Positions 10,973 to 20,344 of a stretch of 64,000 nucleotides of DNA are shown here, in pieces (position 1 is the first letter of the stretch; each line of letters opens with the position of its first letter). This DNA is from Symbiodinium natans. Taxonomy: Eukaryota; Sar; Dinophyceae; Suessiales; Symbiodiniaceae. The notes beneath the pieces are model-generated. The model did not search any database. It saw nothing but the letters and a program-made list of their open reading frames with translations, and was not told where the DNA came from. The translations under genes were made by a program, and so were the position numbers. The stretch is from NCBI GenBank assembly GCA_905221605.1, contig CAJNDS010001001.1, positions 1-64,000 of the forward strand, written 5' to 3'.

Positions 10973-11220
10973 GTTGGTTCAAGAGATTATTTTGTTACGC
11001 AAAACAGTAACAGGTGTAAGGGCCAGGGTCGACGTTCAGGGTGTGAAGAAAAGAACAACCGCGGCAACCCACTCTCGCCACTTGGGGTCATTGACGGGTA
11101 TTCAACGGGTGTTTGTGGCCCTAAACCCTAAACCCGACACCTTAAACCCTAAACGCTAAACGGCCCTTGTTGGCAAGATGTGGGATGATATGAGTTTGCA
11201 GGGTGTGGTTTAGTATTCAG

Positions 11221-11369
11221 GGCGCCATGCATGGCGGCGTTTGCAAGTGGGCAAGAGCCGAGTGCGAAAAACATGCCATGAACAGTGCCAAGACAGCAGC
11301 AAGAAGGCCACCGCAAGAGTCCCTGTGCACCAGGCTTCTGTGTATCCGACTGGATGTGTCGTCCCTAAA
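11221..11369 (+). pseudogene. coding-like fragment ending at a family B element
   Basis: An open frame of about 50 residues (MHGGVCKWARAECEKHAMNS ... RRPPQESLCTRLLCIRLDVSS) has mixed composition, unlike the low-complexity frames around it. It runs directly into the left terminus of the family B element at 11,369, which supplies the rest of the frame and an early end. I recognise no family. It could be a real exon fragment or a chance frame. Confidence 0.2.
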
Positions 11370-11503
11370 CTACTATGTGCTTAATAAGACCCCCCCAAAA
11401 AAAACACATATATATATATATATGTCAAAAATGATCTTGCTTGTGAGGGTACTATGGGGACTCTTATCGTTCATTTTTGAGATCTTCTTGAGCAAATAGT
11501 AGT
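11369..11503. mobile_element. foldback element, family B (135 bp)
   Basis: Left end ACTACTATGTGCTTAATAAG then ACCCCCC and AAAAAAA; right end GATCTTCTTGAGCAAATAGT then AGT. The ends are inverted: ACTACTATTTGCT is the consensus terminus. A TA microsatellite lies inside at about 11,407-11,423. Confidence 0.85.
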
Positions 11504-11561
11504 AAAACCTAGACACTTTCGTGTTGGACATTCCCAAACATGTTTGGTTGTTGCTGAGCCT

Positions 11562-11690
11562 CCCTAAACCCTAAACCATTCTAAACCCCAAACCCTAGAC
11601 CGTATAAACCCTAAACCCTAAACCCTAAACCCTAAACCCTAAACCCTGAACCCTAAACCCCAAACCCTAAACCCTAAACCCTAAAAGCCA
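11562..11690 (-). repeat. CCCTAAA array
   Basis: C-rich orientation array with point variants, purest from about 11,605 to 11,650. Confidence 0.93.
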
Positions 11691-12000
11691 TGAGGTCCGC
11701 ACGCGACAGGCCGGTAAGAGCTCGCAAGGCCGGGCTGAGATCGAGGCTCCTCCTGTCTGGTGTGCTTCGAAACCCTTGTTTAGGGTATTAGGGTTTAGGG
11801 TTTAGGGTTTCGGGTTTTAGGGTTTAGGCCCAAAATTGCCGGTCACTAAACCGGAAACCCTTAACCCTAAGCCCCAAACCTAAACGGACCCGAAGGGGCC
11901 CCTTAGGCTCAAAATAGACCGAAAACCTTTTGTAGGAAGGCCTTGTGGCCCAAAAAAAACAAAACTAAGAGGCTCATTTAGGGAAAGTATTCTAGTGCTT

Positions 12001-12094
12001 ACACCGTATACTCACAGTCCTTAATAGGGATTATCATAGGAGGTACGATAATCCCTATGACCCTATGAAGGACTGTTAGTATAAGGGGACTTAT
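12001..12094. mobile_element. foldback element, family E (diverged)
   Basis: CTCACAGTCCTTAATAGGGA then TTATCATAGG; right side CGATAATCCCTATGACCC then GAAGGACTGTTAGTATAAGG. The arms pair through ACAGTCCTT and AAGGACTGT and through an inner TAGGGATTATC and GATAATCCCTA. The outer GGGATGTTCC end is lost. Confidence 0.75.
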
Positions 12095-12154
12095 CGTGAA
12101 GCAATCGACGAATTGGTCATTTCCGCAATTTTTCCTAAGAACACCCAGTTCCCT

Positions 12155-12205
12155 AAACCCTATAAACCCTAAACCCTAAACCCTCAACCCTAAACCTCAA
12201 ACCCT
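12155..12205 (-). repeat. CCCTAAA array
   Basis: Six to seven C-orientation units with one CTATAAACC start. Confidence 0.85.
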
Positions 12206-12299
12206 TTGCTTGTTTGGGGGTTGGAGTTTCGGGCGCAGGGTCCCTTGGCAGCCGGCTGTCGACCAGCATTCCCGTCACCGCCTGCATGGGAGGCGTGGG

Positions 12300-12425
12300 C
12301 TGGGAAGGGCTTAGGGTTTAGGGTTTGCAGAGCTTAGGGATTGCAGGGTTGGCAGGGCTTTCGGGTTTCGGGTTTCGGGTTTAGGGATTTAGGGATTTAG
12401 GGTTTGCAGAGGTTTGCAGGGATTG
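12300..12425 (+). repeat. degenerate telomere-like tract
   Basis: TTTAGGG, TTTCGGG (three in tandem), TTTAGGGA and TTTGCAGGG variants. Confidence 0.7.
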
Positions 12426-12601
12426 AGGTTGTCTTCGTGGATTGGTACCCAGAGATTGTCCAGCACTGGCCAAAACGACGGTCCTGTCGGCAAAAGCCTG
12501 AATCCCCTACACACCCAAACCCGCGTAAGCCCTATCAACCCTATAACCCCTGAACGGCCCTAACCCCTATAAACACGCTCCTGTGTATTCAGGGTGCCCA
12601 A

Positions 12602-12711
12602 ACCTTGGAGGTTCATGGGTACGTATAAGCAGGGTTATAAGCAAGCGATCTATTGCTATATCCTTGCGTCGGCTTCTTTCTACCCTGAAAGTACCCATGA
12701 ACCTCCTAGCG
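12602..12711. mobile_element. foldback element, family A
   Basis: Starts CCTTGGAGGTTCATGGGTAC and ends AAAGTACCCATGAACCTCCT. The inner arms CAGGGTTATAAGC pair weakly with the other half. It has 20-bp termini that match each other in inverted orientation. Confidence 0.85.
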
Positions 12712-12936
12712 CCCACAAGGGGCCATCATGTCGCGGCGGTTTAAGGGATTAGGGTTTAGGGCAAGTATTGCAACGCCTGGGATTGGATCGTCCGTGGACC
12801 CTAGGCTGGAACTATGCACCCTAAACATAAACCCTAAACCCTGAACCCAAATTCTGCGAAGAGGTGTCTCAACCCATCCACCCAGCCACTATCGGACAGC
12901 TAGAGCCGAGTCATCCATGTAACTTTCGGGGGGTTT

Positions 12937-13005
12937 CCCTGTACTGCCAGGGACCCAAGAATTGGGTCACTAGAGCCCCATAATTAGGTGCCTGGAAGGA
13001 TTGGG
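12937..13005. mobile_element. foldback element, family H
   Basis: CTGTACTGCCAGGGACCC ... CATAATTAGGTGCCTGGAAG. The arms are related to those at 13,978 and 53,006. Confidence 0.5.
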
Positions 13006-13009
13006 TTTA

Positions 13010-13635
13010 AGGTTTGGATATCTGTCATCATACGCTTTACCTGACAGCGGTGTTGCTGTCACGGCGTTCTGCCGTGGGCCCGCGCGCCTCATTGCGCGCC
13101 ATGATTGCAAGCCACAGCTACGAAGGGATTGAGGGCCAGCCTAAACCCTAAAAAGCCTTAAGCCGTAAACCTAGGAGCTGCCTTGTGCAAGCACAGTTCA
13201 TGAACTTCGAAACTCAATGCGATGTGCTTTGGAGTTGCCTAGATCACACAAGGCAGGGGAATCGCTGAAAGAAAGTTGGATGTGACTTGTTTGCATTGGG
13301 CTGCTTGGCTGCATTTGCAGACGTTGATCCAACCGAGAGGCGGCGTTCGGAACCTCGATCGTCTCGTGCCTTCCTACATCGGGGAGTGCTGAATCCCATA
13401 ACTTCGGGCCTCTGAGACAATGCTGATGCTAGGCTGTTATACGAAACGCAGTCTATACGGAACTTGGAGCCCTAGCAAAAAACGATAGCTTAACTGTTTC
13501 TTAGGATTAAAGTATCCCTAAGCAGTGAGAGAAAGGATCGACCTGCAAGCCATGTCAGTTCAAATTATTGCATCCGTAGCCCGCAGCTTAACGAAGCGAG
13601 CACAGTACGCATCGCCAAGCCTATTCCAACCTTGG
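13010..13635. other. unique stretch, no gene seen
   Basis: One of the longest stretches with almost no telomere-like unit (only AAACCCTAAA near 13,145). Composition is mixed. No open frame over 60 codons looks coding, and I see no tRNA or rRNA signature. Confidence 0.5.
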
Positions 13636-13642
13636 CCTCCTG

Positions 13643-13800
13643 AGGGTTTAGGGTTTAGGGTTTAGGGTTTAGGGTTTGCGCCGTGGGGGGTTGGGCTCAC
13701 CTCCCTTCGTTGGGCCTCTGCTGAGGCGTCCTCCTGAGGGACATGGGAGAGGTTTAGGATTTAGGGCTTAGGGCTTAGGGTTTAGGGTTTAGGGATACCT
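13643..13800 (+). repeat. TTTAGGG arrays, two blocks
   Basis: Pure block at 13,643-13,677 and a mixed block (TTAGGGC variants) at 13,750-13,795. An 11-bp duplication CCTCCTGAGGG (13,636 and 13,730) brackets the first block. Confidence 0.9.
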
Positions 13801-13884
13801 CATTGGGGTCCTTATAATGAGGGAGCCCTACTCTATATTTGGGGGTCCATTTTCGGATTCCCTTATTTTCGTAAACCCCCACAT
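13794..13884. mobile_element. foldback element, family G
   Basis: GATACCTCATTGGGGTCCTT ... TTCGTAAACCCCCACATGTG. The same ordered motifs occur inverted at 16,709 and 17,190, and in this orientation at 53,205. Confidence 0.65.
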
Positions 13885-13977
13885 GTGAGTCTGGGACTAA
13901 ACTGCGGCAAGGTATTTTGGGGGCGGGTACGAGGGCCCTTGCTATGGGCCCTAAACTTCGAAATGCCCCTCATTATA

Positions 13978-14058
13978 TCTCTCTGTGCTGCCAGGGGCCT
14001 ATAGTACTTAGCTTACTAGAGCCCCCAAAGGACCGCATAATGACCTGGAAGGATAGGG
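13978..14058. mobile_element. foldback element, family H
   Basis: TCTCTCTGTGCTGCCAGGGG ... GCATAATGACCTGGAAGGAT. It follows the family G copy at 13,794 by about 95 bp and resembles the copy at 12,937. Confidence 0.5.
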
Positions 14059-14222
14059 TATAGGTTCGTTATGATATGGGATGCGTAGGAGGCATGTCGG
14101 GTTCTGTACTAAAGTCCAAGTTCCGCAGAGTGGAGGCACAGACCTGGCGCCCCAAGTGTCTCGCCATTTGAGATTGGGCACTGAAAACTATGTCTCTGAA
14201 AAGTCATGTGGGCCGGGGGTGC

Positions 14223-14382
14223 TCGACCCTAAACCCTAAACCCTAAACCCTAAACCCTTTTTGCAACTGGGAACCCTAAACCCTAAACCCTAAACCCTTT
14301 TGACCCCGCGAGCTCTGCCGGGTTTCAAGCTGTCCAAGCAGCCCTAAACCCTAAACCCGAAACCCTAAACCCTAAACCCTCC
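14223..14382 (-). repeat. three short CCCTAAA arrays
   Basis: Blocks at about 14,225-14,259, 14,273-14,298 and 14,342-14,380. The first two end in the same AAACCCTTTT before unique sequence, so the junction itself is repeated. Confidence 0.9.
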
Positions 14383-14477
14383 CTAGCCCCTAAAAGCCCT
14401 CAACCTGTCCTGCGGAAGTCCCAGGAAGCTGGCGCTGGCGGAGGACATCTCCATGAAGGGGGCCTCGGTATAACTAC

Positions 14478-14520
14478 TAGGGTTTAGGGTTTAGGGTTTA
14501 GGGTTTAGGTTTAGGTTTAG
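14478..14520 (+). repeat. TTTAGGG array
   Basis: About five units, with a TTTAGG hexamer variant at the right end. Confidence 0.88.
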
Positions 14521-14544
14521 GGAACACATGAAACCCATTTTCCC

Positions 14545-14679
14545 TACTTGGAGGTTCATGGGTACTTTTAACCCCGATTAGAAGCCTCCTTGCAACCTAC
14601 TTAGAGGACTTAGGGGACTTAGGGGGCTTAGAAGTAGAGTTGTAATTGGGGCTCTAAGTATACCCTGAACCTCCAGGTA
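14545..14679. mobile_element. foldback element, family A (long subtype)
   Basis: Starts TACTTGGAGGTTCATGGGTA and ends TACCCTGAACCTCCAGGTA. The interior carries CTTAGAGGACTTAGGGGACT, the mark of the long subtype also seen at 33,868, 37,687, 51,745 and 63,624. Confidence 0.88.
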
Positions 14680-14711
14680 CACCTCCGCGCCGCAGATTTA
14701 ACGTATGCAGG

Positions 14712-14830
14712 TCGGGATGCTCCTTCCCCCTCAGACTAACAGTCCTTCACAGGGATGAGAACTAGGGGTGGTATTACAATCCCTACCCATTAAGGGGTCG
14801 GACTGCTGGTTTCAGGGGGAAGCATCCCGA
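14712..14830. mobile_element. foldback element, family E
   Basis: Starts TCGGGATGCTCCTTCCCCCT and ends GGGGGAAGCATCCCGA. The inner pair ACAGTCCTT and GGACTGCTGG matches the other E copies. It lies 32 bp downstream of the family A copy. Confidence 0.85.
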
Positions 14831-15081
14831 TTTATAGGGTTTGGGGCACAACTTGAGGAAACAAATCACGTTTCCCCGGCTGGTGCGCATGAAGAGAAAA
14901 CTTTATAGGAGCAAAAGGGCGACGTGCAAAAACAATGTTGTGGTTTCGGGTTTAGGTTTAAGGTTTCACAAACCCTAAACCCTAAACCCTAAACCCCAAA
15001 CCCCAAACCGTAATCTTCAGCCCTAAAGTGGTCTTGTAAGGGGAAAACACATCAGGATGGCCGAAGAGCAGGATGGCCGGG

Positions 15082-15352
15082 GAACTTCGACGAAGACTCG
15101 GGATACCAACGGGCCGAGGCGAAGTTCGACGAAGGTGGGGGGGCCGGGCGAAGGTTCGACGAAGGCCGGGAGGTTCGACGAAGGGGGAGGGGGTTTGACG
15201 AAGGCCGATACAAAAGGCCAAGACAAAGGCCGAAAAAAAACGCGAGGGTTCGACGAAGGCTAAATGAAGGCCGGAGGTTCGACGAAGGCCACAAGGGCCG
15301 GGAGGGGGGTTCGACGAAGGCCAAGGGTTTCGACGAAGGCTAGGGGGGTTCG
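15082..15352. repeat. TTCGACGAAGGCC minisatellite
   Basis: About ten irregular copies of GGTTCGACGAAGGCC separated by 5-20 bases. All three frames on the reverse strand stay open for 67-193 codons as Arg/Pro/Ser-rich products. The open frames follow from the repeat and are not taken as a gene. Confidence 0.8.
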
Positions 15353-15354
15353 AC

Positions 15355-15760
15355 GGCCTTTGCCGAAGGCTGTGTGCCATCCGCCCCCATACGCCGTCCT
15401 GATCGGTTTGCCCCTGATCTTGAGGACTTGGCAGCTCCGTCGCAGTCGATGCTGCTATGTGCAAGCATGGCACCTTTCTCCCTCTCTCGTCACTGCCCCT
15501 CTCTTTCCCTAAGGCTCTACGGCCTCTTATTGTAGGGATTTTGGGCCAAGAGGCCTTCATCATAAGGCTTTTGGGCTGTTTTGAGCCGAAGGGTTTAGTT
15601 CTATTTTCTGTCTTCTATGCTTGTGATTGTTTACGCCTTTCATTGAATCTTGCCAGCGTAGCCTCTCTTAGCCTCTCTCTTTGTTTCCCTCCCTCCCTCT
15701 CCTGCTCACACAGGGCTAAACTCAACCCCAGTTACCGCAGTTGCATCCCAAAACAATATA
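15355..15760. other. unique stretch, no gene recognised
   Basis: Mixed sequence with pyrimidine-rich parts (about 15,470-15,510 and 15,665-15,710). The forward frame across 15,457-15,780 is Ser/Leu-rich and has no recognisable domain. Confidence 0.4.
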
Positions 15761-15762
15761 CC

Positions 15763-15838
15763 ACGATCTGCTTAAGAACCCCCCCCCCCCAAAAAAAAAA
15801 AAAAAAACAACTCCCTGTATGACCCTTAGAAGGAAGGG
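15763..15838. mobile_element. family B left-end fragment with C-run/A-run junction
   Basis: CGATCTGCTTAAGAACC leads into a C run and then at least 17 A, followed by CCCTGTATGACCCTTAGAAG, like the inner unit of the array at 27,143. The right terminus is missing. Confidence 0.55.
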
Positions 15839-15925
15839 GGAATTCTTACAACCATAAAGCCTCTAAACCCTATAAACCCTGTAAACCTTATTTATAAACC
15901 CTGTAAACCCTACAAACCCTGTAGC

Positions 15926-16028
15926 TATACTCCTTTTAGAACCTTAAAAAAAATACATGTTTAATATCCTCTTGGGTTTATATGAAGAAAATTACAGAAT
16001 ACTTCCCCAAGGGGGATATAGATATACC
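15926..16028. mobile_element. family L element
   Basis: TATACTCCTTTTAGAACCTT ... ACATGTTTAATATCCTCTTG ... CCCCAAGGGGGATATAGATA. It matches 36,335-36,431 in motif order. CCTCTTGGG and CCCCAAGGGGG are the inverted inner arms. Confidence 0.7.
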
Positions 16029-16351
16029 CTGTAGAGAACCACCACGTCTCAAACTCTGCCACCCTCTCCGGGGCCACGGCAAAGCCGACTGCCGGCAGAA
16101 ACTCGTTGGGATCGGTGGCATCTGCAAGAAGCTCCAACCTCAGAGGGAAAGCCTAAACCCTAAACCCTAAACCCGATGAAGCCTCAACACGCCGGGGTCC
16201 TAAACACCTCTAAGTCTGTATTTGCTGGGCCGGCCATCGGCGCAACGCTTCGGGTGTCGAGGCCCTGTCCCCCTAGAAAGTCTGAACTCTCCTCTTTTTT
16301 GCGTTGAAAAGCTGTGAAAATCAAACTCAAGAAACTAGCGACCCAAGAGCG

Positions 16352-16425
16352 ACCTGGGATTAAAGGGGTGCCCTTTTTGGATTAAAGGGGCTCATAAGGG
16401 AACCTGGAATATGGGGTCCCAGGAA
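16352..16425. mobile_element. family D element (partial)
   Basis: GACCTGGGATTAAAGGGGTG then CCCTTTTTGG and TAAAGGGGCTCATAAGGGAA; ends GGGGTCCCAGG. The termini CCTGGGAT and GTCCCAGG are inverted. Confidence 0.6.
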
Positions 16426-16573
16426 AGGTGTAGGTTGACCAAAAGGTAGATGCCGAGTAGACAAGAGAACCCAAAAACAACAAGCACAAACCCGAGCAGT
16501 CTCAGCCCTAAAACCGATAATGCACCAGTTGAGCCCCAAGCCCTAAACCCTGCAACCCTGAACCCTGCAGCAT

Positions 16574-16676
16574 CTTACTTCTCCAATAACCAAGGAGGAA
16601 AAAGGCTTGTTGCTATTCCTACTAAATAAGGCAACCCCAAAAGTTACAAAAGTCCAAAAAACTTGGCCAAGGAAGG
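16574..16676. mobile_element. family M element (uninterrupted copy)
   Basis: Left CTTACTTCTCCAATAACCAA then GGAGGAAAAAGG; middle CTATTCCTACTAAATAAGG; right AAACTTGGCCAAGGAAG. It is the reference for the interrupted copy at 32,591-32,828 and for 56,333-56,429. Confidence 0.7.
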
Positions 16677-16708
16677 TACACACCGCCCTCCACCCCAACA
16701 AAAACCAA

Positions 16709-16803
16709 CTCGGGGGTTTGTACGAAAATAAGGGAGCCCCGGATAGAGTCCCAAAAAAAAGTAGGATTCCCTTACCAATTAAGGGCCCCAAGAAGGTATC
16801 CCC
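16709..16803. mobile_element. foldback element, family G (inverted relative to 13,794)
   Basis: CGGGGGTTTGTACGAAAATA then AGGGAGCCCC; right side TTAAGGGCCCCAAGAAGGTA then TCCCC. It is a reverse-complement match to 13,794-13,884. Confidence 0.6.
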
Positions 16804-16817
16804 TAAGTTCGGAAAGC

Positions 16818-16916
16818 CCTTAAACCCTAAACCCTAAACCCTAAACCCTAAACCCTAAACCCCCTAAACCCTCTAAACCCTAAACCCTAAACCCTAAACC
16901 CTAAACCCTAAACCCC
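16818..16916 (-). repeat. CCCTAAA array
   Basis: About thirteen units with two CCCCTAAA or CCCTCTAAA variants. Confidence 0.93.
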
Positions 16917-17013
16917 CACTGTCGGAAACCCCCACTTCGGGTCTCCGGGCTGTGTGAGGTTCGCAGGGTGGTCGGAGAGATAGGCGCCCAGCATGGCGAG
17001 GTTCAACTGAAGC

Positions 17014-17178
17014 CAGGGGGCCTCCAGGATTGAAGAAGGGTTTAGGGTTTAGGGTTTAGGGTTTAGGGTCAGGGGGCCTCCAGGATCTGGCTGCATGGGG
17101 CATGCTGATGCCTTTTAGGGTTTGAGGTTTTAGGCGTTTAGGGGTTTAGGGTTGAGGGTTCTGGCTGCATAGGGCATG
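17014..17178. repeat. telomere-like tracts bracketed by two sets of direct duplications
   Basis: CAGGGGGCCTCCAGGAT occurs at 17,014-17,030 and 17,070-17,086 around four TTTAGGG units. Immediately after, CTGGCTGCATGGGGCATG (17,087) and CTGGCTGCATAGGGCATG (17,161) bracket a degenerate tract. Confidence 0.9.
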
Positions 17179-17189
17179 TTGACTAAGAT

Positions 17190-17277
17190 GTGGAGGCTTA
17201 CGAAAATGGGAGGCCCCAAATATCAACCCCCGATAGTAGGATTCCCTTATATTAAATGGACCCCAATAAGGTACCCA
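17190..17277. mobile_element. foldback element, family G (inverted orientation)
   Basis: GTGGAGGCTTACGAAAATGG then AGGCCCC; right side AAATGGACCCCAATAAGGTA. Same order as 16,709. Confidence 0.6.
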
Positions 17278-17366
17278 CAATTTCGGAAACCACCATACCT
17301 ATTGGGGTTTGGGGTTGTGGAACTCCGCGCTGCCTTTAAAGTGTGCTTCACTACAAAAGCCCCTTT

Positions 17367-17422
17367 GCAGGGTTTAGGGTTTAGGGTTTAGGGTTTAGGG
17401 TTTAGGGTTTAGGGTTTAGGGC
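17367..17422 (+). repeat. TTTAGGG array
   Basis: Eight pure units between GCAG and CAAGAAGC. Confidence 0.95.
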
Positions 17423-17825
17423 AAGAAGCGGCAAACTCGGAGGCCCAAGTGGGCCGAACGAAGACCACACGCGACATTGGACAGTTTAGGGCAAGCTGGA
17501 TGCCGCCCCCTCTGGCTGAACTGCATGCACCTTGACGGCTTCTTTTTTGGGCATCCGCCTAGCTGGACGAGCCACTGCAAGGATCCCGACATTGATGGGT
17601 TTCGAGTTCAGGGCTTCTGGCCTACAGCTCGAAACCCCAAGTGCCCTGATTGCTGATTTCCCTAAACCCTACCACAGTTACCCTACGCATAACCCTACCT
17701 ATAAGTCCCCACGAACCTGCAAGTAAACCCTGGCCACTTCGCCCGCCTCTGAGAAACTACCTGAGCTCCAGATCTGTGCCAGAAGCAACGGCAGCACCTG
17801 CCCTCGAGGGCGTACTCATTGCAAG

Positions 17826-18020
17826 TAAACCCTAAACCCTAAACCCTAAACCCTAAACCCGAAACCCTCAACCCTAAGCTGCGCCGCCTGCCCCTCGGAG
17901 CCGCGCAGCACGGCACCCGCGTGGCTGACATGAAGGACCTGGCCATGTGAAGAAGGGCTTTGCACTACTAGTTTTGCGGTTTAGGGTTTAGGGTTTAGGG
18001 TTTAGGGTTTAGGGGTATCC
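17826..18020. repeat. CCCTAAA array then TTTAGGG array
   Basis: C orientation at 17,826-17,875, about 105 bp of unique sequence, then G orientation at 17,980-18,017. The left block begins GCAAGTAAACCCT, which also occurs alone at about 17,718. Confidence 0.88.
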
Positions 18021-18740
18021 CCGAAAGGACACCCAATATACACTCGCCAACAGCTACAAGGAGCCCTACATACACTCACCAAGCAGTCAATAGCAGTAGT
18101 GAAGCCCATTTTCTTATAGGTTGAATGGCAGTTGGGGGGGGCTCAGGAGCACCTGCAATGCTGAACTGTACTCGAAAAGTGTGTGTAACCAGATAGAATG
18201 AGGGCTTGCTTCCCTAGAAACCCTAGAAGCCCTAAAACGGCACACCGAGCTACACTCATGAGGCTCTGACCAATCGCCACTTGTCGCTGTCAGTGCCGCG
18301 ATCCTGTCAGGCGCAAATGAACTCCCCGGCCAGCGGGAATTCCAGAGGGTTTATATGACGTTTATATATTAGGGTTTTGTATGATATGGGGTTTGCGCAA
18401 ACCTGAAACATCCTGGAGCCAGAAATCTCAACCCTACACCCTAAACCCCAAAGACCAAAAGGTACCCTCAACTCTGAAGGAGCTGCGTCTCTTCTCAAGT
18501 GCTCACAGGCTGTGGGGCGTTAAACAAAGGCCCACTTGCAGCAACCTGGTGGTTTTTGTTGGCACCCGAATGTCTGGGCGAACCACTCCGCAAGGATGTA
18601 TACGTAAAACATGCATAGAGCAAATATACAGTACGGTATAATAATAAAATTATATATATATATATATATATACATATGTATAGAGAGAGAGGAACAAAAC
18701 AAAAGGGCAGGGTACCCAACAAGAGGCCATAATTTCAACA
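18020..18740. other. unique stretch, no gene seen
   Basis: Holds only scattered heptamers and a TA microsatellite at about 18,648-18,672. The open frames crossing it change to Ile/Tyr runs at the TA tract. No coding evidence. Confidence 0.45.
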
Positions 18741-18796
18741 AATGCACCAGATTCTAGAAGCTCATAAGAAACCAGCTATCCTAACACCCACGAACA

Positions 18797-18855
18797 CTAA
18801 GCCAGACCCAAAACCCAAAACCCAAAACCCAAAACCCCAAACCCAAAACCCTTCC
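18797..18855 (-). repeat. CCCAAAA variant array
   Basis: Local tandem of ACCCAAA and CCCAAAA heptamers, an A-for-T change of the telomere unit, about eight units. Confidence 0.85.
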
Positions 18856-18954
18856 AAGGTTGGCTCGGGGCGCCTTGGGGGGCGGCATGGGCACTGCCAG
18901 CCCTTGAGGGCCTTGTGGCGGTGGTGGCAGAGGCCAATGTACTTTTTTCTTGCT

Positions 18955-18956
<2 letters not shown>

Positions 18957-18997
<41 letters not shown>

Positions 18998-19000
18998 CGG
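18957..19000. repeat. G homopolymer of about 40 bases
   Basis: Uninterrupted G run preceded by CTTTTTTCTTGCT. It forces open Gly and Pro frames that are not genes. Confidence 0.95.
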
Positions 19001-19040
19001 GGAAGGGGGGCGGAGGGGTGAGCCAACCGCCAAGAGCCAG

Positions 19041-19190
19041 ACTACTATTTGCGTAAGAACCTTAAGAACCCCCAAAAACTAGAAGGTAATCATCCCTAGA
19101 TTACCCTTCCTAGCGTCTTAGGAAGAACATTTCTGTCATGTTTATGATTATACATTCTTGTGGCGGGGAGTTCTTTAAGCAAATAGTAGT
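19041..19190. mobile_element. foldback element, family B (150 bp, complete)
   Basis: Starts ACTACTATTTGCGTAAGAAC then AACCCCC and AAAAAC; ends GGGGAGTTCTTTAAGCAAAT then AGTAGT. The 13-base termini are perfect inverses. Confidence 0.88.
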
Positions 19191-19191
19191 A

Positions 19192-19640
19192 TAGTTTAGG
19201 GTCTTGCCAGAGGGTCCACTTGTAGCACTATGACGGGTTTAGGTACCCAGACACCATACTACTACATGGGCTTTGTGGGTATCAAACTCCAGAATAGTCC
19301 TAAAATCGCTAAGGATTCTATCAGGGACTTGCACAATGATGAGCTGCGACGAAGCAGATGTTGGCTGCTTAGGGAGACTTTTTGGGGTTTCCAGGGCGTG
19401 CACAGAGGATTTGGCAAGGTCTAGGGCTCAAAGGCTTTCGCAACCCTACACCCTAAAAGAGTAGCGGCTTCGGGAATTGGAGGCTTTTAGGGTTCCATGC
19501 CTTAGTGTGAAAGGCTTGAAGGGTTGGGGCATTGAGGGTTGGGTGTTAAGATTTAAGGGTTTAGAGGGCTCTTAGGGCTCTCTCCTTTGGGGAGGTCTTC
19601 GGATCCAAGGTTTCCAGGGGTGTAGGGTACATCACCTCTT
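19192..19640. other. unique stretch, no gene recognised
   Basis: Forward frames of about 60 residues near 19,230-19,460 have mixed composition but no recognised motif. Degenerate heptamers appear from 19,480. Confidence 0.4.
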
Positions 19641-19661
19641 CCAAGGCCAAAATTCAATTTT

Positions 19662-19848
19662 CCTAAACCCTGAACCCTGAACCCTAAACCCTAAACCCTA
19701 AACCCTACACCCTACACCCTGAACACTAAACCCTAAACCCTAAACCCTAAACCCTAAACCCTAAACCCTAAACCCTAAACCCTAAACCCTAAACCCTAAA
19801 CCCTAAACCCTAAACCCTAAACCCTAAACCCTAAACCCTAAACCCTCG
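19662..19848 (-). repeat. long CCCTAAA array
   Basis: About twenty-five units. The first ten include CCCTGAA and CCCTACA variants; the rest are pure. Confidence 0.95.
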
Positions 19849-19933
19849 CCGAGGCTGCTGCTGGTGACCGGCCAGGCAGAGCCCAGCGACTCGCTGGGCA
19901 CATCCAAAAGGCCTTAGGAAGGAACAGCAGCAC

Positions 19934-20090
19934 TTTTAGGGTTTAGGGTTTGAAAGTTAGGGTTTAGGGTTTAGGGTTTAGGGTTTAGGGTTTAGGGTTT
20001 AGGGTTTAGGGTTTAGGGTTTAGGGTTTAGGGTTTCGGGTTTAGGGTTTAGGGCTTAGGGTTTGAAAGTTTGGGGTTTAAGGTTTAGGGT
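19934..20090 (+). repeat. TTTAGGG array
   Basis: Thirteen pure units at about 19,950-20,033 flanked by two TTTGAAAGTT interruptions, then a degenerate tail. It is separated from the opposite-orientation array by 86 bp. Confidence 0.95.
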
Positions 20091-20245
20091 TTTAGGAACC
20101 CACAACCCTAAACCCTAAACCCTAAACAGGCCCCGGGTTCCTTCGCAAAACCTGGGGCTCCACAGCCTTTTCGAGAGCCCAGGCTTCGGTCCGGGTCTGG
20201 GGGGTTCGTGGTCCGGAGATTTTGGGCAGGTTTTGGGCAAAAGCC

Positions 20246-20344
20246 TAAACCCTAAACCCTAAACCCTAAACCCTAAACCCCTAAACCCTAAACCCTAAAC
20301 CCTAAACCCTAAACCCTAAACCCTAAACCCTAAACCCTAAACCA
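20246..20344 (-). repeat. CCCTAAA array
   Basis: About fourteen units, with one CCCCTAAA variant. Confidence 0.95.

Noticed and set aside
13010-13635. A conserved gene in the telomere-free stretch
   Set aside because: No frame there has natural composition over a useful length.
14982-15563. 193-codon reverse-strand frame, the longest non-homopolymer frame
   Set aside because: Most of it is the TTCGACGAAGGCC minisatellite, which is open in several frames, and it starts and ends in heptamer or unique DNA without a recognisable domain.
19662-20344. A true chromosome end
   Set aside because: Arrays occur throughout the window in both orientations with unique DNA on both sides, so they are interstitial.
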